Shown: piece by piece, positions 20,862 through 32,312 of the stretch
Layout: every line of letters starts with the position of its first letter
Position numbering within the stretch: the first letter of the stretch is position 1
Source: Diphasiastrum complanatum
Lineage: Eukaryota > Streptophyta > Lycopodiopsida > Lycopodiales > Lycopodiaceae
Direction: 5' to 3'
DNA length: 64,000 nucleotides
NCBI GenBank assembly: GCA_029204225.1
Contig: CM055103.1
Location: forward strand, 1,691,720-1,755,719
Notes under the pieces: generated by a model
Seen by the model: only the letters and a program-made list of their open reading frames with translations
The model's database searches: none
Told to the model about the DNA's origin: nothing
Translations under genes and position numbers: made by a program

Positions 20862-21345
20862 CAAGCGGATGTGGTACCAACCACTCTATCTTCGAAGCCC
20901 CCCCATCACTAGAGAGGCAAGGAGGAGGGAAGCAGAAAATGAGCATTCCGTGAGCATCTAGTCCCCAGAAATGAGACGAGGTTCGTGTTTTAACAAGCTA
21001 TAGGATTTTGTGCACAAGTATGACAACGTTATTGGAGGTGGACAAAAACTTGGACATCATTTAATAGGCACAATACAAATCTTAATTGCAATAAGATAGT
21101 TGTACTTGCAAATTGCATCACCCCAAAGGGGCCTTAGCTTAATGGTAAAGCCTTGGGGGTACTAACATATTGTTATGAGGTGATTAGCCCTCCACTGAGT
21201 CCTGAAGATGCTGGTTCGGCCCCCGCAGGCTCCAATGTCATAAATTTTACTTCTTGCTCATCACCTTTTTGCTTTTTCTTCCTTGCTAACCATTGCAAAT
21301 AACGAAGATCAAATTCTACCTCTTCTCCTTTTTGGTGATAGACAT
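20862..21345 (+). repeat. Long inverted repeat, left arm
   Basis: Runs from AGCGGATGTGGTACC to CTTTTTGGTGAT and pairs with 21,436-21,920 on the other strand with only scattered mismatches by eye. The spacer is about 90 bases. The same module occurs singly at 32,313-32,700 (minus) and 44,940-45,440 (plus). It contains a tRNA-like gene. Confidence 0.8.
21128..21234 (+). tRNA. tRNA-like sequence with putative intron, copy 1
   Basis: Acceptor halves GGGGCCT and AGGCTCC pair over 7 bp with one G-U. A D-arm with box A character (TTAGCTTAATGGTAAAGC) and a T-arm at the right distance from the 3' end follow. This copy has T-arm damage (GCTGG against CCCGC, and TTCGGCC instead of TTCGACC), so it is probably dead. 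Total length is 107, about 31 more than a normal tRNA. Confidence 0.5.
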
Positions 21346-21435
21346 ATCTTTGCATGCGATTAGGAACAAGAGCGAGAACAACGATATCACTCCTCCTTTG
21401 CAATTGGACAGTCCATACAGAGATTAGTAGATAGC

Positions 21436-21920
21436 GTCATCACCGAAAAGGAGGAGGAGAGGATTTGATCTTCGTTATTTGTGAGGGAAGAAATAAGCAA
21501 AAAGATGATGAGTAAGAAGTAAACTTTATAACATTGGAGCCTGCGGGGGTCAAACCCGCATCTTGAGGAGTCAGTGGAAGGCTAATCACTTCATAACAAT
21601 ATGTTGGTACCCCAATGCTTTACCATTAAGCTAAGGCCCCTTTGGGGTGATGCAATTTGCAAGTACAATTATCTTATTGCAATTAAGATTTGTACTGTGC
21701 CTATTAAGTGATGTCCAAGTTTTTGTCCACCTCCAATGACGTTGTCATCCTTGTGCACAAAATCATCTAGCTTGTTAAAACACAAATCTAGTCTCATTTC
21801 TATCTTATTTTTGGGGACTAGATGCTCACGGAATGCTCATTTTCTGCTTCCCTCCTCCTTGCCTCTCAGGTGGTGGGGGGGTTTTGAAGATAGAGTAGTT
21901 GGTACCACATCCGCTCGACG
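21436..21920 (-). repeat. Long inverted repeat, right arm
   Basis: Inverse of 20,862-21,345. It continues into the (CT)n-bearing LTR at 21,921-22,524. A transcript through both arms would fold into a hairpin of nearly 500 bp. Confidence 0.8.
21535..21640 (-). tRNA. tRNA-like sequence with putative intron, copy 2
   Basis: Minus-strand copy in the right arm. The acceptor stem (GGGGCCT/AGGCTCC) and D-stem (GCTT/AAGC) are intact. The T-arm is GCGGG, TTTGACC, CCCGC: stem paired, but the loop begins TTTGA instead of TTCGA, weakening box B. The anticodon region is longer than normal, as in the other copies. Confidence 0.5.
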
Positions 21921-22524
<604 letters not shown>

Positions 22525-22536
22525 CGGTATCAGAGC
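22525..22536 (+). promoter_or_regulatory. Primer-binding site of CT-tract copia family
   Basis: CGGTATCAGAGC directly after the LTR end, a one-base variant of the tRNA-Met site. Plus-oriented, although the pol that follows is on the minus strand. Confidence 0.8.
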
Positions 22537-22664
22537 TTCCAATAGTATAGAACCTATAGATTTGAGGTCTACTTACCGGTGTGTGTTGGGCCTAGCCCAT
22601 TTTTAAACGGTCTATAGTCTAGAGTGTCTTTTCACTCATTAAATGACCATGTGTCCATGCACCG

Positions 22665-24139
22665 CTCCTGTTTAATCATAGCAGCTTTCCAGTCGTCTGC
22701 ATTTGGCATTGATTGTGCTTCTGCAACAGTGGTAGATTCATCATGACTATTGAACGCCTGAGGGATGAAACGATCAGGTTCATGTCGTTTTTGTATAGAT
22801 CTTCGAACTACATGTGCTTGATTCTCCTAGGTGAATGATTGGGATAACTTTAGTTTGTGGTTGAACAGTCGTAGGTCTTGGCCTATCGATGGTAAATGGA
22901 GTTGTTGGAACAAACTCCTGCATTTCCTGTTTTCACTTGAAATCATGAAACTTGACTTCAAGGAAGAGAACGTCGCGGCTGATAGATCTCTAACCTGTTT
23001 CAACATCATAAATGTGATATGCCTTATGCGATGTTGAGTAGCCAATAAAGATATACTTACAATTGACTGGGTCTAGCTTCTTTCTCACATGAAACGGTGT
23101 TTGAAGATAGGAGAGACATCCAAACACTCGTAGATATTTCAGACTTTGTTTGTAGCCGTAGTAGGCTTCAAATGGTGTGATGGAGTTGATTGCTTTCGTG
23201 ATCGAATAGGTTTGCACATAACAAGTAGTAGAAATTGCTTTAGCCCAAAATTTCTTGGGTAACTAAGTGTAGAACATCATGGATCATACAGCTTCCAACA
23301 ATGTTCGATTCTTTCACTCAACTACACCATTCTGCTGTGGAGTGTAGTTGTTTGTATACTGATGGTGCATGCCGCATGATGATAAATAGTCTAACTTTTC
23401 ATCAGTCAGGTACTCTCCTCCTGAATCAGACTACAGGGTCTTGATTCTCTTACTAGTTTGGGTCTCAGCAAACTGCTTGAATTCTCTGAAGACATTGAAT
23501 GCCTCAAACTTGTTCTTAATGAGCACGATCTTGGTGAATCGGAAGAAGTCATCAATAAATGTGAGAAAATATAGAGCTTGACCCAAAGAGGGTACACTCA
23601 TAGGACCACATAAGCCACTATGAATTAGCGACATAATGGACTTCGCTCTTTTGGCTTGTCCTCTTGGAAATTTTATTCTAGGTTGTTTCCTTAGTAAACA
23701 ATTTTCACACACAGTCTGATTTGTTGTGGAAATAACATTAATAGTCATGTCCTTAACCATACTGTTATGACGCATGTACAAGATTGACCTCATGTTTAGA
23801 TGACCTAATATTTGATGAAAAACATGAGCATCATAATTACTTATAGAAAGTGCATAATCGTGACTCTAGATGTACAAATTTCGTTCTATGTGTCCATAGA
23901 AGATTTCATTAGAATTTCCATCAATAAAAGTAGATAAGGCTAGCAGTCAACAAAGCTCTATAGCCTTGATCAGTGATCTTGCTAATAGATAGTAAATTCT
24001 TTGTTAATTTGGGTACGTAAAGTACACCATCTAACTATCTAGTGATGTCATCAAGAGAACTGTAGTCGAATGGAGCCTTGGCGTTCGACCTTCTGTGAGC
24101 TTGAGTCTCCGAAGAAGATGTACTTTGAGTCCGTTGTTG
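22665..24139 (-). pseudogene. pol: Inverted copia protease-integrase-RT start, copy 1
   Basis: Reads minus from the protease region (about 24,139) through pre-integrase and integrase (NQTVCENCLLRKQPR; SIMSLIHSGLCGPM; 23,793-23,431), the integrase C-terminus (NSITPFEAYYGYKQ; YIFIGYSTSHKAYHIYDVET), to the first RT residues (DWKAAMIKQER) at about 22,665, where it stops. Stops replace Arg in TL(R)SDSGGEY (TAG) and in E(R)KNRTLLEA (TGA); both also occur in the copies at 33.4-34.9 and 43.0-44.3 kb. The upstream LTR and primer site are in the opposite orientation, so this is a rearranged, non-autonomous derivative. The 23,431-23,793 frame differs from that at 43,131-43,493 by one residue. Confidence 0.9.
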
Positions 24140-24617
24140 TGTACGATTACTCAAAAGCTGCACTTTTTCTAGTCACATATTCTGATTCAGATTGGGTAGG
24201 AGACGCAGATATCAAAAAGTCCACATTGGGCTATATTTATCTCCTTGCAAGAGGACCTATTTTATGGAACAATAGAAAGCATAAATGCATTTCGTTGTCC
24301 TCCACAAAATTTTAATACGTTGCAGCCACACCAGTAGTGAAGGGGATAATTTGGCTAAGAAGGTAACTATAGGATCTGCAATTTTCACAGATCGGTCCAA
24401 CAATTCTTGACTGCGATAATCAGATCTGCATAGCTCTATCTCTGAACCCACATACTCATACTAGAACTAAACCCAGAGAAGTTCAATTTAATTTTCTTAG
24501 AAAGAAAGTCCAGAATAACGATGCTGTAGTAAGTTACAATCATATACACATTATGTTGGTTGATATTTTGACAAAATCATTGTAATTCAGATTCGTAGTA
24601 GTAAGCTTAAGGCGGAG
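24140..24617 (+). pseudogene. Copia RNase H fragment
   Basis: Plus-strand frame joined head-on to the inverted protease region at about 24,139. Motifs: TYSDSDWVGDADIKKSTLGY (RNase H start), a degraded SLSST..EY box, LDCDNQICIALSLNP, and a tail with VDILTKSL. A stop falls within the SSTE(A)EY region. It ends in a purine stretch (GGCGGAG) directly before an LTR start, as expected for the 3' end of a copia element. Confidence 0.85.
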
Positions 24618-25152
24618 TGTTGGAGTTTAATGTTTTCCCTACTCATCCTAACTGCCCTCCTTCTTTGAAAATCACTCTCTCGAAGAAGTCTACAGAAATG
24701 AACATTTTTTCACAATTGTTTGCATTTTGCCTCTCAAACTTCAATAGGAGAAAAACCCAGCAAACTCGACAAATTCTTCTGCTTCACTTTCGGGCCATTC
24801 TGAATAAAAAAGACTTTTGCAATAAATGCGACAAAATGTCCACTAGGGATTTCGGGCAATTTCAGACACTTCCAAAAATGCGACATTTTACTCGAAAAAT
24901 GTGAAAAATATGACACTGCAGATTTACATAGGATTCCAAGTATAGACTGTATACGTCTTCTCGCTCCAATAATAACTCATCTAATTAATCAGTTAAACAA
25001 CTGTTAACGATCTTGTAATTGTAAGGTTAGAATAGCACAAGATCATCCAGATGCTATATAAGTAAATGAGCGCTGGAGATGGACATGATGATGCATGAAG
25101 ATACTCAAACATATATCTTACGACCAAAACATGTCTTCCCAGTATCTGACTC
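24618..25152 (+). repeat. Copia LTR (TGTTGGAG family), 5' part
   Basis: Starts TGTTGGAGTTTAAT after the RNase H purine tract and matches 39,535-39,860. It includes CTATATAAG near 25,054, a probable TATA box. The LTR is interrupted at 25,153 by a MITE-like element (TIR CATTAGAGGAGTT). The same LTR segment with the same insertion point appears inverted at 37,508-37,640 and 62,192-62,310. Confidence 0.7.
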
Positions 25153-26105
25153 CATTAGAGGAGTTCGAAATTCAAAAATGACCCTTGGCTAAAAGCATGG
25201 TTTGGTGGTACAACATAGACTTTCAAGGACACTACCTTTTCTGGGTAGAAATGCACTTTTGGATAATTATACACTATTTTCAACTTATACATTTGACAAG
25301 AAAAAAAATTTAACTATACCTCAAAAGTATGTCATCTAACATATCTTTTGGAAAGCACTCGTCAAGCACTTTCTAACACACCAAACTTTGCTGAAATTTG
25401 ACTTACCACTAAAATGTTATGTCATTTTAAATGTGGACTCAAAAAATTATGATTAATAAAATCCCCATACTTTTGACTTGCCATAACTTTTTAACCGTAG
25501 CTCAAAAGTATGTCATCTTACGTATCATTGGAAGGTGCTTTCTTGCGCACCAAACTCCGCTGAAATTGGACTTACCACAAAAAAGTTATGTCATTTTTAA
25601 TGTGGACTCAAAACAATTATGAGTAAGAAAATCCCCAAAAACTAAAATGTACTACCAAAATGTAGAATGAAAAAATGGGTTCTTTTTTTGTACCACCAAA
25701 CCATGCTTTTAGCCCCTTTGTAAAGATTCTTTTTATAATTTTTCTCAAATTTTTTTTACACATGGACCAATCAAAGCACTCAAATTTGAAATCTACGTGA
25801 TGTAAGTTTTTGAGTCCATATTTTGAATCCACACTAAAAATGGCATAACTTTTTAGTGGCGAGTCTGATTTTAGCAAAGTTTGGTGCATTGAAAAGTGCT
25901 TGACAAGGGCTTTCCAATGATTTTGTGTAGTCCTAATTAGAAAGCCTACAAACAATACAACAATGGTCTTATTTAACATAAAAAGATTTGAGCTGCTCAC
26001 AATAGTATCCATCACAGTGCAAACAAAAAGTTTATTCTCAATTGTATTAAATAAGACTACTAAAAAGTCTAATTTAGAGAAAAGTTTGAATAACACTACT
26101 TTGTA
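25153..26105. mobile_element. MITE-like/foldback repeat, long copy 1
   Basis: Starts with the terminal motif CATTAGAGGAGTT. Inside, a unit of about 180 bp, marked by CTCAAAAGTATGTCATCT at 25,321 and 25,501, is tandemly duplicated, and a third inverted unit follows (about 25,750-25,930). Related copies: 36,600-37,507, 38,190-38,566, 42,673-42,985 and 61,501-62,191. No transposase. It behaves as a non-autonomous DNA element or foldback element; the superfamily is unresolved because target duplications are unclear. Confidence 0.6.
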
Positions 26106-26203
26106 GCTGATATGCCGAGGATGAGCCCTACTATAAACAAGTGGGAGAGGAGAAGCATTTGAGAAGATGGCAAGTTTGATAGCTAGTGTCCAGAGAATGA
26201 GCC

Positions 26204-26204
<1 letters not shown>

Positions 26205-26278
<74 letters not shown>
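26205..26278 (+). repeat. (GT)n(GA)n compound microsatellite
   Basis: GT run followed by GA run within a repeat (26,106-26,434) that recurs inverted at 36,190-36,600, where the tracts are (CT)n of about 118 bp and (CA)n of about 22 bp. A related (CA)n junction is at 29,196. Confidence 0.95.
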
Positions 26279-26280
<2 letters not shown>

Positions 26281-26435
26281 CTACATGGATTGTATTTGTA
26301 TTGGATATAGCTAAGTGCTCATTGTTTGCTTACTAGAGGTTATCGAGATCAAAACCTTCAAATTTGGTTTTCTAGAACAAAATCTTCAAACTGAATATGA
26401 CATTAATAAATCTATGATAACTTAGCTTATCCATC

Positions 26436-28134
26436 TGCGATGGATGGGCAAAAGAGTGATACTCATTCATTCATTGTGAATGGTAAATCAATAAAGTACT
26501 TTCAAAGGCCAACTCTGTCAGTGATGGAGGCCAGAAACTGATTGTAGTGTGGGATATATGAGGATCTATACTCAGAGGTATGAGAAATAGCAGGAGCAAA
26601 CTAATACTCAAAATCCACTCACGAATATAGATGACCTTTGCCTACACAAAGATTAATGCAATGATGATGATCTGATCTGTATCCTTAGAAAACAATGATA
26701 GCTTCATAGTTACTTGCATCAATGATCTAGACAAGTAATTCTCTTTCAAAGGCCTATTCTTGTGAAGCTTAAATACAACACACTCTTCTAAGGTGGAGTA
26801 TTGGTCTCACATCCTATATCTTTGAGAATAATAATTTGAGATTGAGACTCTATCACTCTCATACTTCTTACTGCACAAACACTGTAAGAGTCTCAGCTCA
26901 CATAATCCCTCAAGAACTGACATTTCAATTTATCAAAGAATAAAAAGTTCTCAATCCTCTCAAGAATACGTTGATATAATGACATGAAACTACAAATACT
27001 CGGTTAGAGGAAGAGTCTCAACCCATGATCCAATCTCCCACTACATCCGTGTTGAGATAATTACAACTATGCAAATGTAAGCATCCAAAGCATCAATCCC
27101 ACAGATAGTTTTCTTATGTCATTCAATCCTTATGAGATTCAAAACATAGGATGAGTCCTTAGAATAGATTTCCAAAATATAGAATGAGGACATCTCAACT
27201 CATTTCTCCCTCTTGAAGATCTAAGCTCTCTCAAAAGCTAGTAATCTCTCAAACTAGCAACTCCAAAAGTAGTAATCTCTCAAACTAGTAACTTTTTCAA
27301 AGAGGAAAAACTCTAAGCTTTTATAGGAGATGGGGAGGGCCTTCCCACTTTGGATTGAAGCCAAAGTGGTGGTAATCTCATATTCATACCATAAAGAATT
27401 TTTTGCTCACCACCCATGTGCTTTCGTCATATATCTTTTACTCCCATTTAAGTCTGCATGGAGGCCTTGCATCTTATTGGACCATGTTTAAACTTTGCAA
27501 TTTTGGAAGGTGGGGAAGGGTTGACTTGCTCATTTTGCCACTTCCTATTTTCTCTTTGAAAGGCAAGACCTCTTCACCAAAGTCAAGAGTCTTTAAGGTT
27601 ATGGTCTCCTCTCGTATTTTATACAAGGGGAGACTCTTCACTTTATTTTCTTTTTCTCTTTTCATTTTGTCAAGTTGAAATATCCTCTAGCACTTTCGGC
27701 TTTGATCCCAGTATCACTTTGCTTGCCTAAACTGTTATTGCATCCCTTAGATCAGCTTTGTTGGCTTGTCGGTGATCTGCATAGGAATCTCTGCCCAGGG
27801 GCTAATGTTGATTTTTTTCAAATTCTTTGGTCTCAGATTTCTTTTTGGGCCTCAAAAAAATGGATGTCCTGCAAAATCTCAGACATCTTATTATATTAAT
27901 AAAACCCGAGGTTACATAAATGAAATCAGACGTACATCAACCAAAATAAAACTTAATAGCCAATTCTAAGGCTACTTTTATTTAAAAACTTGGTAGTTCT
28001 TTTGAACGAACTGGGACCCTAAAATCTGTGCCTGTCACACTTTAATTTAATCAACTTTTCCTAGAAACTATACAAATTCTTGCATAAAACTTTGAAAATA
28101 TGCTCGATTTTGTGTGTTAAAAAATCGGCTAACA
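26436..28134 (-). repeat. LTR-like repeat R5, copy 1 (about 1.7 kb)
   Basis: Inverse counterpart of 39,864-41,631 with matching ends: TGTTAGCC at one side and CCATCCATCRCA at the other, so TG...CA. It contains a TATA-like CTATAAAAGC (minus strand, about 27,323-27,314) near the middle. No pol is attached, and flanking 5-mers do not match. It is probably a long solo LTR or an LTR moved by later rearrangement; a pararetroviral origin cannot be supported because no coding region is present. Confidence 0.5.
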
Positions 28135-28300
28135 CAAGATCATCCAGATGCTATTCTAACTTTACAATTACAAGATCATTAGCAGTTCTTTAATTGATTA
28201 AGTAGAATGAGTTAATATTGGAGCGTTAAGACGCGGATAGTCTGTACTTGAAATCCTGTGTAAATCAGCAGAGTACTTGAAATTGCATATCTTGTAGTTA
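28135..28300 (-). repeat. Copia LTR start fragment
   Basis: Inverse of part of 39,700-39,860: the LTR of the TGTTGGAG family, meeting R5 at a flipped 19-base segment (GCATCTGGATGATCTTGTG on the minus strand). Confidence 0.5.
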
Positions 28301-29215
28301 CCTTCTTAGCCAAATTATCTCCTTCACTATTGATGTGGCTGCAATGTATTCGAATGCTTCGTGACTTGGATGTACTTCAATACTCTTTGTAGAGCAGCCT
28401 TTGAATGTTGTAAGGTTGGATTGGACATGTATTTAGACAAGGTGCTTACCGTATATGCTAGATCAGGTCATGTGTAGATCATAGAATACATTTTGGATCC
28501 TATGACAGGCTGGCAAGGATATATCTGCACATTCTTGCTGATCTGCTTCAGTTATGGGGCACATGTCTTTAGAAAGCTTGGATCCTGGAGCCATGGGTGT
28601 GTCTATCGGCTTGCAGTCCTCCATGCCATATCTGTGAAGCACATTGGTTAGATATGACTCTTGGCTTATAGTAATCCTTTTGCTTGTGCGATCTCTATTG
28701 ATCTCCATACCGAGCAGGTAATGACTAGGTAATAACATAGCTTGACCCGTTGCGCTTGAGAGATATGTTTGAGTCTGCAAAGCAACAAGTACAATTGTGC
28801 TGCTACAAGAGGTGATTGATTCTTTCATACTAGGCCCTGGGAGCTTGCTTGAGGCCATATAGTGCCTTATGCAATTTACATACCAAATGCTCTTGACCTT
28901 GAAGGACGTAACCTTTTGGTTGATAAATGAACATTTCTTCTAGTATATACCTGTGAAGGAATGTTGTCTGGATGTCATTTGGTGAATGTCAAAGTCTTTT
29001 GTAGCAGCTATAGCCAGCAAGGTGTGAATAGATTGATGCTTTACCACTGGATTGAAGGTGTCAATGTAATCTATTCCATAAACTTTCTCAAGTCCTTTAA
29101 CTACCAATCGATCTTTCCATTTAGAGTCAATAGGTTCTATACCTGTAGGAGGATTAACAAGACTCGCGGTCTTGTTCTTCATCAAAGAAGTGTACTCACA
29201 CACACACACACACAT
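28300..29215 (-). pseudogene. Copia RT fragment, inverse of 38.1-39.1 kb
   Basis: Reads minus: EYTSLMKNKTASLVNPP, KDRLVVKGLEKVYGIDYIDT, HTLLAIAATKDFDIHQM (29,215-28,940), then a second frame with LLGMEINRDR, ISQESYLTNVLHRYGMEDCK and TPMAPGSKLSKDMCP (28,858-28,463). It covers the RT except the YVDD core, which is lost or shifted between the two frames. The 5' edge joins a CACACA run, so the first residues before YTSLMKN are missing; these are exactly the residues with which other copies end (DWKAAMIKQE). Confidence 0.85.
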
Positions 29216-29500
29216 GGGCTCCTTCTCTAGACACTACCTATCAAACTTGTCATCTCCTCAGATGCTTCTCCTCTCCCACTTGTTTCTAATAGGGCTCATC
29301 CTCGGCATATGATCCACAATGTAGTGTTATTCAAACTTCTCTTAATTAGACTTCTTAGTACTTTAATTCTGCATCAAAATATATTTAATACAATTGAGAA
29401 TAAACTTTTTGTTTGCACTGTGATGGATACCCTTGTGGGCAGCTCAAATCTTTTATGTTGAATAAATCATTGTGGTATTGTTTGCAGGCTTTCTAATTAT
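29216..29500. repeat. Fragment shared with 36,470-36,790
   Basis: Same orientation as 36,470-36,790, from the (CA)n end through CATGGGCTC to TTGCAGGCTTTCTAATTA. Non-coding. From 29,500 to about 29,820 I recognise nothing. Confidence 0.5.
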
Positions 29501-29821
29501 GACTACACGAAATCCATTTGTGTAAATCGATCATCCTAAAGATCATTATCAAAATATGTAGAGCACCTAGGTTTAATGACAAAGCGGGCAAATTTTTCTC
29601 TGAGATGCAAATTTCTAGAAAATGTTTGTAGGTGGAGTGTATAAAAATGAAGGCCCCTCTTATTGGGAAATCTAAAAGTGGAGGAGGTTTCATAGCTTGT
29701 GATCTAGTGCCAACTGAAGTTGCCTCAAGCTTGAAGGGAAAAAAAAGTTTAACAAATCAAACCAAAATTTCTACTGTGTTAAACAAAGTATAAAAACCAA
29801 AAAATTGATTCGGCAATTGCC

Positions 29822-31020
29822 AAAGTCTTTTTCAACAATGGTTTCTCATTCAATGTTGCTAGAAGTCCAGAGTTCAAAGAATGTTTGCAACTACATCATG
29901 GCTTTCACTTTTCAATATATAATATGTTGTGCATAGAACTTCTGCATATTACCAAAAGAATTGTGCAGCAAGAGATAGAAGGGTACCTAGAATCGGGATG
30001 CTCAAGGATTTCAGATGAATGTATTGATGCTTCTAAGTGACCAATTTTCAATTTTCTATCTCAAACATAAAATAGGAGGTCCATATTCCTAAGCTCGACA
30101 TGTGCTGAAGTGAAGTTCATAAGTACATGGCAGAGGAGATTGAACAAGCAACCTTTGAAGCTGGAATAAATTTTTTTGTGAAAATTATATTCAATAGTGC
30201 TAGTAGCTACAGAAAGGCTGGAGAGCTACTCATGGCTAAATATCCTTCAATCTTTTGGGCTCCATGTGTTGCACGTTCTTTAAGTTTGTTATTGAAGGAT
30301 ATTGGAAAGATAGCAGAGTCAAAAGATACAATGCTTATAACAAGAAAGATACTAAAATTGATGACAAGACGTCATACAAATCTTGTCATATTTTCAAAAG
30401 CATCCTCCTCATAAAGGTTTGCTAAAGTGTACAAAGACAAGGTTTGGCACTCAATTCATTGCTATAGATCACTTCAATGGAAGCTCAACAAGCCCTACAG
30501 CAAACTACTGTTGACTCATCTTCGAACAATTTTGTTTTAAGACTAAATTCAGAGCATCGAAAGGTTAGCCCATGATGTGGAAGAAGATGTTTTGGGATCA
30601 ACACTATGGTGAGCCGAGATATGCAAGCCCATTATGGATGTCCTAAGAATTGTTGATGGAGAATTTGTAAGAGTGGGTAAACTATATCAAAGTGTGGAAA
30701 ATACCCAAGCAAACGAAGTATTATCTAAAGGCCAAGTTAGCAGAAGTTATGAGATTTTGTCATGAGAGATGAGAGATGTTGCACTCTCTCCTCTTCATGC
30801 TACTGGTTTTTTATTGAACTGACAAGATGTAGATCAAGTTAGACGTGGCACATTATATGCAAAATACAAGTACATCAAATTATTCTTATATGCGTCATAT
30901 ATTTACGTTTTTAAATATGGATGCTAAGATATAATAATGCCACAATTTTTTAAATAAGTAAAGCTATTGAAAAAAATATAGTAATCAAATTTGTATAATA
31001 ATATGTTGTGTTATACATAT
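29822..31020 (+). pseudogene. hAT transposase remnant, copy I
   Basis: hAT transposases cut and paste DNA through an RNase H-like domain. The peptides here fit plant hAT (DUF659-type) proteins: FNVARSPEFKECLQLHHGF (29,855), a 95-codon frame (30,127-30,414) with FNSASSYRKAGELLMAKYP and FWAPCVARSLSLLLKDIGK, then VWHSIHCYRSLQWKLNKP, EICKPIMDVLRIVDGEF and ALSPLHATGFLLN. Stops and frame changes are frequent. The C-terminal dimerisation part is absent in this copy but present at 55,580-55,740. Beyond about 30,860 is AT-rich 3' flank also seen at 16,420 and 47,000. Confidence 0.85.
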
Positions 31021-31039
31021 TTATATGATATGCTAATTA

Positions 31040-32312
31040 TATGATATTTCAATATAAAATACATATTATATGCAACTATCATTCAAACTCTTTCCAAATG
31101 TGAGAATATATCTATCCATGTGTTGAAGAAAGCTTGTGTGGTTTAATTATAGACGTTTGTGTAAATGATCTATGTGGATTATTGGGTGAATGAAATTACT
31201 TAGGTCTAAATTAGTTGAATTCAAAGGTGATGGTTGTAGTTGATGGACTACTATACACATGTGGATTGAGTATGGGGCCGTGAATATTGATGTACCATAA
31301 TCCAAGATGATTGTAGGATACTTGATACAATTTCTGCAAATTATTATTATTTAGGTGGATAAACTTGAATGCAGATGTTGGCTTGATAAATCTTTGGGAC
31401 CAAGAGCTTACATGTACTTGATCAAAGATGGTCCTGATTTCAATGAAATATGTAATTGTTTGCATAAAAGTCATATTATTCTTATGTATTATATAATTGG
31501 CTTCACAGGACATTGCATGGTTGCAACAATTCTTCATGGAAACTGAATTGGAAGAACATTGTGAATATTTAATTTTTTTATGAATTAAGATACGAGGTTA
31601 CTATTCTACGTACTTGTTTTGATTTTCTATCTGGACGAGGTGCTGTCCAAGGTTGTTTTGCAGCGAGCTAGCGAGCTGAATACACTGTAGATCATGTGCA
31701 GATTCAAGACGATTTGATTTGAAGACATTGTTGAGAATGGATCTGTGGTATGGACGACCATTGTAACATCATGTGTTGTTGGCCGTAGAAGAAATGTAGG
31801 CCAGATTTCATGACCAATTCTACAAAGTTTCACCCACTTGAATTCAATCTGCAGCATGCAACGAAGTGGTGCATTTAAACAAAGGCTGTATTGAGCTTTT
31901 AATAAGAGATTAGACCCAAGTTCATCAGTTCACCAGCAGCAGAGAGCCCAAATGACTAGTTACCTGTAAACAATTAATCAATATAAAGGTAGTTTTTGGT
32001 GAGGCAGAGCTAGCTGATAAACTCATTTAGTCTCAGTCCCATCCATGTATTGAAGATTCATATGAAATGTGAATGTAAGACTTAGAAATTAGAATATTGT
32101 TTGTGTCTGTCACTTTGATGAAGAAGAAGGAGGAGGAGGAGCTGGAAGCGCTGGATGTATTGTTTACCTTGCAGCTGATGACGCTATCCACTAATCTCTG
32201 TATGGACTGTCCAATTGCAAAGGATATCGCATGCAAAGATTTACCGAAAGAAGCAAAAAGATGATGAGTAAGAAGCAAAAAGATGATGAGTAAGAAGTAA
32301 ACTTTATAACAT
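31040..32312. repeat. Block C, inverse of 45,326-47,100
   Basis: Non-coding repeat block. Opposing frames (31,211-31,537 minus; 31,355-31,546 plus; 31,627-31,857 minus) are partly preserved in the inverse copy, but both strands are equally preserved, so this shows recent duplication and not selection. It contains the stretch around GCGTCATC and CAATTGGACAGTCCATACAG next to the tRNA-like module. Confidence 0.55.

Noticed and set aside
26436-28134. R5 as an endogenous pararetrovirus promoter region
   Set aside because: Only a TATA-like box and TG...CA ends are seen; no viral coding domain is attached, so an LTR-like repeat is the safer call.
29822-31020. Functional or domesticated hAT transposase gene
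   Set aside because: All copies have stops and frame changes and none spans the whole protein.
31211-31546. Opposing ORFs at 31.2-31.5 kb, partly conserved at 46,619-46,822, as a captured host exon
   Set aside because: Both strands are equally preserved between two recent inverted copies, which is explained by duplication alone; no family is recognised on either strand.
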